Positions 1 through 6,600 of a stretch of DNA of 12,368 nucleotides are shown piece by piece; the stretch's first letter is position 1; the number at the start of each line of letters is the position of its first letter. The notes under the pieces were generated by a model, which searched no databases, was not told the origin of the DNA, and saw only the letters and a list, made by a program, of their open reading frames with translations. A program made the position numbers and the translations under genes. This DNA comes from Deltaproteobacteria bacterium. Lineage in GTDB: Bacteria > Myxococcota > UBA796 > SXON01. The stretch is taken from assembly GCA_947483545.1 (NCBI GenBank), contig CANKNP010000131.1, positions 1-12,368 of the forward strand, written 5' to 3'.

Positions 1-324
1 AGGACCCCGTCCCCCCTCCCCGCCCCCGCGCCCCGCCTGGCGTCCTTCGCCCTTGTTGGTCAGGATCTTGGGCTTCTCGAAGAACTTGGCGGGGTCGATG
101 GACGCTACCAGCGCCTCCAGCTCTTCCACGGACAGGTCGCCGTCGCCGTTCTTGTCCGCCACAGCGAACGCGGGGGCTGCGAACGCGACGTGCGCGTACT
201 CCTCGGGCGAGACCCGGTCATCGTGGTCGGCGTCGAGCTTCGCGCGGGCAGGCGCTACCGCCCCGGCCGTCGTCCAGGCCGGACCGTCGCCCCCACACGC
301 GAGCAGCACGAGCGCGAAGATCAC
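1..324 (-). CDS. EF-hand lipoprotein, C-terminus cut by window edge
   Basis: Predicted calcium-binding lipoprotein. The reading frame stays open to the window edge, so only the first 108 codons are seen. The GTG start at 324 gives a very short leader ending in the lipobox LLAC (Cys10). Two canonical EF-hand loops follow: residues 31-42 (DADHDDRVSPEE, ligands D31, D33, D35, E42) and residues 57-68 (DKNGDGDLSVEE, ligands D57, N59, D61, E68). After about residue 85 the protein becomes Gly/Arg-rich. An in-frame stop lies four codons upstream (334-336), so 324 is the only usable start; AGGTG about 5 nt before it can serve as Shine-Dalgarno. The start overlaps the stop of the upstream sulfatase-like gene by 4 nt (GTGA), implying translational coupling. 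Calcium binding is well supported by the loops. A working link with the metal-dependent enzyme encoded upstream is inference. Confidence 0.85.
   Translation of the reverse strand, partial: MIFALVLLACGGDGPAWTTAGAVAPARAKLDADHDDRVSPEEYAHVAFAAPAFAVADKNGDGDLSVEELEALVASIDPAKFFEKPKILTNKGEGRQAGRGGGEGGRGP
5..34 (-). other. G-run cluster, possible G-quadruplex in the coding strand
   Basis: On the minus strand this stretch has five runs of four to six G separated by one to three bases. That satisfies the usual G-quadruplex pattern of four G-tracts with short loops. It lies in the EF-hand lipoprotein gene and encodes the Gly/Arg-rich tail, so it may simply reflect Gly codons in a GC-rich genome. Confidence 0.45.
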
Positions 325-1805
325 TTCTCCACCTCAAAGTACCCGTGCTCCCGCAACGATTTTCTGAGGGCGTCCGGAAGGGGGGCGGCCGTGTTCCTCG
401 ACGGCGGAGGGTCCAACGCGCGGAGCCACCGGACCATCTCCTCGCGGAGCGCGGGGCGCGCGTCGGCCGGGGCGTCCGAGGCGAGGAACCCGGGTCCGTC
501 GAGCCGCGCGGCATCAACGACGTCCGCCAGCAGCGCGCACGTGGGGGCGAGCCCGGTGTACGTCAGCCTCCCGCCGTGGCCACGGACCGTGACGGTCCGC
601 GAGAGGTGGCTCCCCTGGGCGTGGACGAAGGCCCTCGGTTCGAACGGTTCACCCTGCACGGCCGCGAACAGCGAGCGGCCCGCGGTGTCCCCGGGCGGGG
701 GCACGCCCGCGATGTCGGCGACGGTAGGAAGGATGTCCACCAGCTCGGTGTAGCCGGCGACGTGACGGCCCCCGTTCTGGCCCTTCGGCGCTCGGATCAT
801 CAAGACCACCTTGGTCTCCTCCTCCCCGACGTTGCAGCAGTGCCCAAACAGCCCGTGCTCGCCAAGCTGCTCGCCGTGATCCGACATCACAATCACGTAG
901 GCGTTGTCGAGCACACCGTGACGCTCAAGGCCCGCCATGAAGGTGCCAAACATGGCGTCGGCATAGCTGACCGCCCCATCGTAGACGTCGCGAATATGCT
1001 CGATGTCCTCGTCTACAACGGGCTTCGGCTCGCCGGTGGCGCGCTTCATCATTCGGGCCACTTCGGGGATGCCGGCGGGATCCCGCGGGCGCAAAAGCGT
1101 GATTTGGGTTTGAAGCAAGCCGTCGAAGTTGGAGTAGATCTGCCCGTCGATCAAGCGTTCCGTGGCGGTGCGCACGAGGGTTTGTGCCTCGCCCGAATAG
1201 TCGAGATCGGCGTGCAAATACCCGTAGGGCGCGGGCTTCAAGTACAGGGAGTGCGAATCGTAGCCGTGGACCATCAGGAACAGGGGACGGGCCTTGTCGG
1301 CCGCCTCCAACCACGCGAGCGCCATCGGCGTGGTGTGATGCAGGCTGCCAAAATCCACCGAAGCTTTGTACGTGGTGAAGCCCCGGTCCAGCTTGCGGTG
1401 GGGAGAAAGATCCGCGCCAGCGACGAACGCCGCGGTCTGGTAGCCGTACAGCGTGAGCATCTGCGCCAGTGTCACCCGCTCGGGGTCCAGCGAGGGCTGG
1501 TTCCCAGGTCCGGTCTGCTCGCTCGGGTACTTGCCCGTGAACACGCTCCCGTGCGAGGGCGCCGTCTGGATCGCCTGACTGTACGCTCCGTCGAACACCA
1601 CCGCCTCAGCTGCAAACTTGTCCAGGTTCGGGGTCACCCCGTTGGGGTTGCCGTACGCGCCGAGCCGATCCGCCCGCAGCGTGTCCATGGAGATCAGCAC
1701 CACAGAGGGTGGCCCCGCGGACACGACGCCGGTCGGCTCGGGGCGCTCGCAGCTCGCCGTGAGCCCGGTCGTAGAGGTCAGCAGAAGGAGGGACGGCCAC
1801 CGCAC
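321..1805 (-). CDS. sulfatase-like hydrolase lipoprotein with Thr at the nucleophile position
   Basis: Alkaline-phosphatase-superfamily enzyme of the sulfatase family (494 aa), probably anchored in the periplasm or on the outer surface. The GTG start at 1805 opens a signal peptide (VRWPSLLLL) with lipobox-like LTASC (Cys19). The open frame extends to 1985, but that extension is Arg/Gly/Ser-rich and crosses intergenic repeats. Metal-site motifs are visible: SMDTLRADRLG near residues 39-49 (D41), DHGEQLGEHG near 309-318, then the family's ELVDILPTVADIAG. The catalytic C/S-x-P-x-R motif reads T-A-P-S-H (Thr81), so there is no Cys or Ser to convert to formylglycine and the Arg is His. Family knowledge: Thr is the nucleophile in related phospho- and phosphoethanolamine transferases, so true sulfate-ester hydrolysis is doubtful. 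The substrate is unknown. No Shine-Dalgarno is visible; see the -10-like hexamer at 1813-1818. It overlaps the downstream EF-hand lipoprotein gene by 4 nt. Confidence 0.85.
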   Translation of the reverse strand: MRWPSLLLLTSTTGLTASCERPEPTGVVSAGPPSVVLISMDTLRADRLGAYGNPNGVTPNLDKFAAEAVVFDGAYSQAIQTAPSHGSVFTGKYPSEQTGPGNQPSLDPERVTLAQMLTLYGYQTAAFVAGADLSPHRKLDRGFTTYKASVDFGSLHHTTPMALAWLEAADKARPLFLMVHGYDSHSLYLKPAPYGYLHADLDYSGEAQTLVRTATERLIDGQIYSNFDGLLQTQITLLRPRDPAGIPEVARMMKRATGEPKPVVDEDIEHIRDVYDGAVSYADAMFGTFMAGLERHGVLDNAYVIVMSDHGEQLGEHGLFGHCCNVGEEETKVVLMIRAPKGQNGGRHVAGYTELVDILPTVADIAGVPPPGDTAGRSLFAAVQGEPFEPRAFVHAQGSHLSRTVTVRGHGGRLTYTGLAPTCALLADVVDAARLDGPGFLASDAPADARPALREEMVRWLRALDPPPSRNTAAPLPDALRKSLREHGYFEVEK

Positions 1806-1812
1806 ACGGCCA

Positions 1813-1818
1813 AATGTA
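1813..1818 (-). promoter_or_regulatory. -10-like hexamer TACATT, five bases before the GTG start
   Basis: Read on the minus strand, TACATT is followed by five bases and then the GTG at 1805. No Shine-Dalgarno-like purine run precedes that GTG, so transcription may begin at or within a few bases of the start codon (leaderless mRNA). No convincing -35 box is seen at 16-18 bp spacing, so this is a candidate only. Confidence 0.35.
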
Positions 1819-1824
1819 TCCGAG

Positions 1825-1836
1825 GGGAGTACCCGC
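1825..1836. repeat. GGGAGTACCCGC motif, degenerate copy of an AGTA-loop hairpin
   Basis: The 12-mer GGGAGTACCCGC recurs at 3535-3546 and 10987-10998, always outside genes. Here only the GGG/CCC core can pair around the AGTA loop; the other two copies have longer perfect stems. It lies between the divergent sulfatase-like and dehydrogenase genes. Confidence 0.55.
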
Positions 1837-1848
1837 CGCGACGGGTAA

Positions 1849-1912
1849 GCGCTTCCGCTCCGGACCCGCGTGCCCGGAGCTGAACTGACCGCGCTTCCGC
1901 TCCGGATCCGCG
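1849..1912. repeat. 22-bp direct repeat, two copies 42 bp apart
   Basis: GCGCTTCCGCTCCGGA occurs exactly at 1849-1864 and 1891-1906. Each copy is followed by CCCGCG or TCCGCG, giving 22-bp copies (1849-1870 and 1891-1912) with one mismatch. Copy spacing is 42 bp, about four helical turns. The second copy runs into ATCCGCGTAGGGGCG (1906-1920), which recurs at 10436-10450. The repeat lies in the divergent intergenic region. It could be a pair of protein-binding sites or a small duplication; the sequence does not decide. Confidence 0.7.
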
Positions 1913-1978
1913 TAGGGGCGCCCCCCCCGTGGCCGCCCTGTTCAACACACGGTTCGGACCACCACTCGAATCGCTCTT

Positions 1979-2007
1979 GCAGCATAAATCATGCTGCGTT
2001 ACAGCAT
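1979..2007. promoter_or_regulatory. three alternating CAGCAT/ATGCTG half-sites (operator-like or switching hairpins)
   Basis: CAGCAT (1980-1985), ATGCTG (1991-1996) and CAGCAT (2002-2007) lie with exactly 11-bp phasing and alternate in orientation. The first and second form a perfect 7-bp inverted repeat (GCAGCAT/ATGCTGC, 5-nt gap). The second and third form a perfect 6-bp inverted repeat (5-nt gap). The array ends 7 bases before the AAGGAG ribosome site of the dehydrogenase gene. It fits an operator for a dimeric repressor or, if transcribed, two mutually exclusive hairpins. No regulator gene is adjacent. Confidence 0.6.
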
Positions 2008-2013
2008 GTTCAC

Positions 2014-2019
2014 AAGGAG
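2014..2019 (+). promoter_or_regulatory. strong ribosome binding site AAGGAG
   Basis: AAGGAG sits six bases before the ATG at 2026. It settles the dehydrogenase start against the longer open frame that begins at 1870 in intergenic sequence. Confidence 0.9.
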
Positions 2020-2025
2020 TCTCTC

Positions 2026-2778
2026 ATGCAGTTCTCTTCCGTCCGCGCCCTGGTCACCGGGGGCGCCCGCGGCATGGGCCGTTGTTTTGTCGAACAGATC
2101 CGCGCCGGCGGCGGGCAAGTCGTGCTCTGCGATGTGGATGCCGCCGGTGTCGCCGAGGCCTCGGAAGCCTTGAACGTGCCAGGCTTTGTCTGCGACGTGA
2201 GCAAGGAGGCCAGCGTTCAGGCGTTCTACGAGGGCGCAACCGCCGTGATCGGCGTGCCGAACGTGCTCGTGAACAACGCGGGCATCACGAGGGACGGCCT
2301 GTTCTTGAAGCCGGACCGGGAGACCGGGGAGCCTGTGATGATGCCCCTGGATCGCTGGCAGCAGGTCATCGACGTCAACCTGACCGGGCCGTTTCTGTGC
2401 ACGCGTGCCTTTGCTGCGGGCGCGTTCCGGGCCAAGCTCCCGGAGTCGGTCGTGGTCAACCTGTCCAGCATCAGCCGATCGGGGAACGCCGGCCAGCTCA
2501 ACTACTCCGCGGCGAAGGCTGGGCTCGTGGCCGACACGGTGGTCTGGGCCAAGGAGCTTGCCAGGTACAACGTGCGTGTCGGCGCGGTCGCCCCCGGGTT
2601 CATCCGCACGCCGATGGTCGCGGGCATGAAGCCCGAAGCGTTGGAAAAGATCGCGGCCGGGATCCCGCTCCGGCGGCTGGGCGAGCCGGAGGAGATCTGG
2701 CTCGCGCTGCGGTTCATCATCGAGTGCGGGTACTTCACCGGCCGGGTCATCGAGGTCGATGGCGGGCTGGTGATCTGA
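2026..2778 (+). CDS. FabG-like short-chain dehydrogenase/reductase
   Basis: Cytosolic classical short-chain dehydrogenase (250 aa, typical length), closest in style to FabG/PhaB 3-oxoacyl reductases. Visible motifs: cofactor-binding TGGARGMG (residues 11-18), NNAG (83-86), Asn118 in DVNLTG, a catalytic Ser in NLSSIS (147/148), Tyr160 and Lys164 in YSAAK, and APGFIRTPM (189-197). The end of beta-strand 2 reads LCDVD; Asp36 there usually favours NAD(H) over NADP(H), so a 3-hydroxyacyl dehydrogenase direction is possible. The substrate cannot be fixed from sequence. The start is set by AAGGAG six bases upstream; the extra N-terminal frame from 1870 is rejected. The gene stands alone: divergent from the sulfatase-like gene and convergent with the pseudopilin gene, their stops only 5 bp apart. 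The half-site array at 1979-2007 is the likely control region. Confidence 0.92.
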   Translation: MQFSSVRALVTGGARGMGRCFVEQIRAGGGQVVLCDVDAAGVAEASEALNVPGFVCDVSKEASVQAFYEGATAVIGVPNVLVNNAGITRDGLFLKPDRETGEPVMMPLDRWQQVIDVNLTGPFLCTRAFAAGAFRAKLPESVVVNLSSISRSGNAGQLNYSAAKAGLVADTVVWAKELARYNVRVGAVAPGFIRTPMVAGMKPEALEKIAAGIPLRRLGEPEEIWLALRFIIECGYFTGRVIEVDGGLVI

Positions 2779-2783
2779 ACGGC

Positions 2784-3503
2784 CTACTCCGTGGACCCCG
2801 TCGAGCCCCCGGTGTACCCCGACCCGCTGGAAGTGCCGAAGTCGGTGGTCCCCGCGGTGCCGGGAATGGCCCCGATCGACGCGGAGAACGCACCCGACAT
2901 CCTGGAGAACCCGGCGCGGCTCACCGAGACCATCCACCACTCGTTGAGCCCATCCACCGCGAGCGCGCGCTTGTTGCAGAACTTGAAGTCGATCATGCCC
3001 TCGTCCCCGAAGTCCGCGGCGCTGTTCGTCAGGAACCCGCGGCTGTCGAAGATGATCGTGGTGACCTCCGGCTCCACGAAGCTCACCCAAGGAAGGGCGT
3101 TGGGCTCCCCTCGGGAGAACAAGATGTAGCCTTCGGTATCGTTGGATACACCGTCCTCGTCCATCGGGAGGATGTCCCAGCTGGTGCTGTTCACCGAGGC
3201 GTCCCCCCGTTCGATGTAGTAAGAACCGATGTTGTCTTCGCCATCGGCGAGATCCGTGTCGAAAGTGTCCACCCGGATGCGGTATTCCACGCCCTCCGCG
3301 ATGGCGAGATCTCGCGCCTGTTGAAGGTGAACCATGAACTCCTTCGCGGCGCGCTTCGTGCGCCACGACGGGACCATGCCGACCATCGATTGTGATGCCA
3401 TCATCGCCATGATGCCGAAGATGGCGATGACAATCGCGATCTCGACGAGCGTGACGCCGCGACGAGCGGAGGAGAGGGGACGAGAGAGCGAGCGAGGAGC
3501 CAT
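2784..3503 (-). CDS. GspH/FimT-like type IV pseudopilin
   Basis: Prepilin-like protein (239 aa). The leader MAPRSLSRPLSSARRG (16 residues) ends in Gly, followed by VTLVEIAIVIAIFGIMAMM with Glu at +5. This is the classic prepilin-peptidase site and N-terminal helix (about residues 17-39). The globular part (about 45-205) is that of a secreted minor pilin or type II secretion pseudopilin of the GspH type. The C-terminal 30 residues are a Gly/Ser/Thr-rich tail. Start 3503 is preferred over ATG 3524 because GGAGG lies five bases before 3503 and the leader length is then normal. The product would sit in the inner membrane until incorporated into a pilus or secretion pseudopilus. It is solitary: no other pilus or secretion gene is in the window. 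Its stop lies 5 bp from the convergent dehydrogenase stop, so no separate terminator fits. Confidence 0.85.
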   Translation of the reverse strand: MAPRSLSRPLSSARRGVTLVEIAIVIAIFGIMAMMASQSMVGMVPSWRTKRAAKEFMVHLQQARDLAIAEGVEYRIRVDTFDTDLADGEDNIGSYYIERGDASVNSTSWDILPMDEDGVSNDTEGYILFSRGEPNALPWVSFVEPEVTTIIFDSRGFLTNSAADFGDEGMIDFKFCNKRALAVDGLNEWWMVSVSRAGFSRMSGAFSASIGAIPGTAGTTDFGTSSGSGYTGGSTGSTE

Positions 3504-3508
3504 GGAAG

Positions 3509-3513
3509 CCTCC
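3509..3513 (-). promoter_or_regulatory. ribosome binding site GGAGG of the pseudopilin gene
   Basis: On the minus strand GGAGG is followed by CTTCC and ATG (3503). It decides the start in favour of 3503; the ATG at 3524 has no properly spaced purine run. Confidence 0.8.
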
Positions 3514-3530
3514 GTCCCGATCATACCCCA

Positions 3531-3548
3531 ACGCGGGAGTACCCGCGT
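3531..3548. repeat. perfect hairpin with AGTA loop
   Basis: ACGCGGGAGTACCCGCGT forms a perfect 7-bp stem around an AGTA loop. It lies between the divergent pseudopilin and amidohydrolase genes and is followed by the palindrome GGGGCCCC (3551-3558). The same core with different, still paired, stem ends occurs at 10984-10999. This suggests a dispersed element whose stem is maintained by compensatory change. Confidence 0.7.
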
Positions 3549-3586
3549 CGGGGGCCCCTTGGTATGAGCATCCCCTGGCGCAAGCG

Positions 3587-3645
3587 GCGAAGCTGGCTGC
3601 GCTGGCTCGCCAGCCGCCGCCCGCTGCGCGTTCAGGGCGCTTCGC
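3587..3645. other. GC-rich stem-loop region upstream of the amidohydrolase gene
   Basis: GCGAAGC (3587-3593) pairs perfectly with GCTTCGC (3639-3645). Inside it GCTGGC (3601-3606) pairs with GCCAGC (3609-3614). The open frame could start upstream at 3564 and include this stretch, but the encoded Arg/Trp-rich peptide does not look like part of the enzyme and a clear signal peptide begins at 3663. I treat it as untranslated; it may be another intergenic repeat. Confidence 0.4.
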
Positions 3646-3648
3646 GGC

Positions 3649-3654
3649 TATACC
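3649..3654 (+). promoter_or_regulatory. -10-like hexamer TATACC, eight bases before the ATG
   Basis: TATACC is a rare A/T-rich hexamer in very GC-rich surroundings, eight bases before ATG 3663. There is no Shine-Dalgarno between them, so a leaderless or nearly leaderless transcript is possible. No clear -35 box is seen. Confidence 0.35.
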
Positions 3655-3662
3655 GCCCGCCC

Positions 3663-6600
3663 ATGCGCCCGACCCGCCGCCTCCTCACCGCCGCCCCCTT
3701 CCTCCTCCTCGCCGCGCTCGCCTACGGGCACGATGGACACGGCCGGTTTGCCACGCCCGAGGGGGGCGCGGGTGCACCAGCGCCCGCTCCGAAGCCGACC
3801 GACTGGGATGTGAACGCGCCCCACGGGCCCGGCGCCGACGCGACCTTCACGGTCTCCGAGGGCACCTGGCTCAGCCTCGACGTGTCGCCAGACAGCGGCC
3901 GGCTGCTGTTCGACCTGCTCGGCGACCTCTACACCGTGCCCCTGGTCGGCGGCCCCGCGACGCGCTTGACAACCTCGGTGAGCTGGGAGACCGATGCGCG
4001 CTACTCCCCCGATGGCAAGCGGATCCTCTACACCTCTGACGCCGGCGGGAACGAAAACCTCTGGACGATGAACGCCGATGGTTCCGACGCCAAGGCGGTG
4101 ACCGAAGAGGAGGGGGATCGCTGGACCGACGGTGTCTGGGCCCCGCCGCAAACGTCCGGAACCACCGGGGACGGCTGGTTCGTGGGCCGGCGGCGAAGCG
4201 TCGACACCCGATCGATTGGGATCCAGGAGCTTTGGATGTTGCACACCCACGGCGGCGCTGGCACCAAGCTGACGACCATCGACGTGGACCCCCACGCGGG
4301 AGAAGCCGCCTTTGACGCGGATGGTCGGACGCTCTGGTTCTCTACCCGGAGCAGCCGGTTCGACTACAACCTGAATCCGCACCAAGGGAACTGGCAACTT
4401 GTGAAGTTGGACCTGAAGACGGGGGAGCGGACGGTCGCGACCGCGTTGCCCGGCGGGGCGATTCGACCGACGCCATCGCCCCAGATCGGCGGACCGATCG
4501 CGATGATCACGCGGGACCGTCTGAAGTCGGTGTTGCTGCTCCGCCACCCGGACGGCCGGGTCGAGCGGCTCGCGGACGATTTGGACCCCGACGCGATGGA
4601 GGCTTTTGAGCTGCGCTCTGCCTACCCGCGGATGGACTGGAGCGCGGACGGCTCCAAATTGTATTTTTGGGCCAAGGGCCACCTGCACGAGCTGGACGTG
4701 AACACCAAGACGCGCCGCGAGATCCCGTTCACCGCCGAGGTGAAGACCCGGATCACCGAGGCGGTGCGCCCGCAGAAGCGGCTTGCGGACACAGCCGAAG
4801 ACGCGCGGGTCGTGCGTTGGGGTGCCCGGGTCCCCGGTGCGGGGATCATCGCCAGCGCGATGGGCACGCTGTGGAGCGTGTCCGCAGGAGTGGCGACCGC
4901 GCTCACGCCGCAAGACACCTACGCGTTTTTTCCGGAGGCCACCGCCGACGGAAAATCCCTCGCCTACGTGACCTGGGACGACCGTGCGCAGGGCCAGGTC
5001 TGGGTCCGCGGGACCACGAAGGGCAGGCCCCGGCAAATCACCTCCACGCCCGCAGATTATCAGGCCCCGTCCATCTCGCCGGACGGTCAGTCGATCCTGT
5101 TCCTCCGCGGTACGGCGACCCAGAATGGGCACGAGCTCGGCGAGGAACCGTCGATGGATCTGATCGTGGCGCCGTTGAGCAGCAAATCGCCGGTCGACGG
5201 GACCCGCCTCACGACCGTCCCATTCCGAGGCTCAAGCTACCCGAGCACCCGCCCACAGTGGGCACCCGATGGCAGCCGGATCTATTGGCTGGAGGACGTG
5301 CCACCCGAGGAGCGCGTGCCGGAGACCGCCGCGCTGGTCAGCGTGAATCGGCTCGGCACAGACAAGCAGACCCATCTGACGTTTCCCGCGGGCGCGGCCG
5401 AGGTGCGGCTGTCCCCGGATTTCGGGAGCATCGTGGCCAAAATCGGGTGGGAGGCGTTCGTGGCGCCGATGCCGCCGATCTCGTTGGCCCCGCTGGACCC
5501 TCCCAGCTTCGCGGACCTTCCCCAGCGCAAGCTCACGGACACCGGCGCCACCTGGGTTGGATGGTCGGACACGCACACCGTCACATGGACCACGGGCTCG
5601 CTGTTCTTCAGCGTCGATACGGCGCAGGCCGAGTTCTACACCCCCAAGGACACCGACGGAAAGATCGAGCTGCCGGATCGCACCCAGGAAGCGCTGCACA
5701 TCCCCGTCACGCCCCAGTTTGGAAGCCACACGTTCGCCTTCACACACGCCCGGATCCTCCCGATGGACGGCGCGCCGATCCCCGATGGCACCGTGGTCGT
5801 GAAGGATCGCCGGATCGTCGCCGTGGGCGCCAATGTCCCGATCCCCGCCGGCGCCCAGACCATCGATCTCGCCGGCAAGACCCTGCTCCCCGGGCTCATC
5901 GACGTCCACGCGCACCTTGGCTACGCGAGCGGTGACATTCACCCGAACCAGGAGTGGCGGCACCTCGCGAACCTCGCCTATGGCGTGACCACCGTGTTCG
6001 ACCCCTCGGCGGCGAACGACCTTGTTTTTGGGCAGGCGGAGGAGATTACCGCCGGGCGAATGGCGGGCCCGCGCACGTTTTCCACCGGGAACATCCTCTA
6101 TGGCGCGCTCGACAATCAGTCGTTGCACGCGGAGACCTACGACGACGCCGCGCACGCGGTGAAACGCCAGAAGCTCGTCGGCGCGTGGGGCGTAAAGTCC
6201 TACCAGCAGAGCCACCGGTCCCACCGCCAGTGGATCGTCGAGGCGTGTCGTGACCTCGGCGTGCTCGACGTGCCCGAGGGCGGCGGCGACCTGTTCATGA
6301 ACCTTGGGATGGTGATCGACGGGCACTCCTCCATCGAGCACGCGATCCCGGTGTCACCCATCTACGACGATGTCGTTCAGCTCTGGAAGCGGAGCGACAC
6401 CACCTGGGTTCCAACCCTGCTGGTGGCGTACGGCGGGCCTTTCGGCGAGCTGGAAGGCTTCACCAACGAGCGGGTCTACGACGATGCGCGCCTGTCCAAA
6501 TGGACCCCCCCCTGGGTCTTGCTCAGCCGCGCCTTCCGGTTGGCGCCCGTGATCACAGATCCTCGCGAATACCACCATCACAAGGTCGCCCAGACCGCGG

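Noticed and set aside
345..1883. 512-aa open frame on the plus strand opposite the sulfatase-like gene
   Set aside because: Translation is Arg/Gly/Val-rich without any domain. The opposite strand has clear catalytic motifs, so this is a GC-bias shadow.
1929..3395. 488-aa plus-strand frame overlapping the dehydrogenase
   Set aside because: It is an out-of-frame reading of the dehydrogenase followed by antisense of the pilin gene, and its composition is not protein-like.
1999..3531. 510-aa open frame on the minus strand across the dehydrogenase and pseudopilin genes
   Set aside because: It lies antisense to the dehydrogenase and in another frame of the pilin gene. It is His/Arg/Asp-rich with no recognisable features.
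3564..3662. N-terminal extension of the amidohydrolase from ATG 3564
   Set aside because: The extra 33 residues would bury the signal peptide and are encoded by palindromic intergenic DNA.
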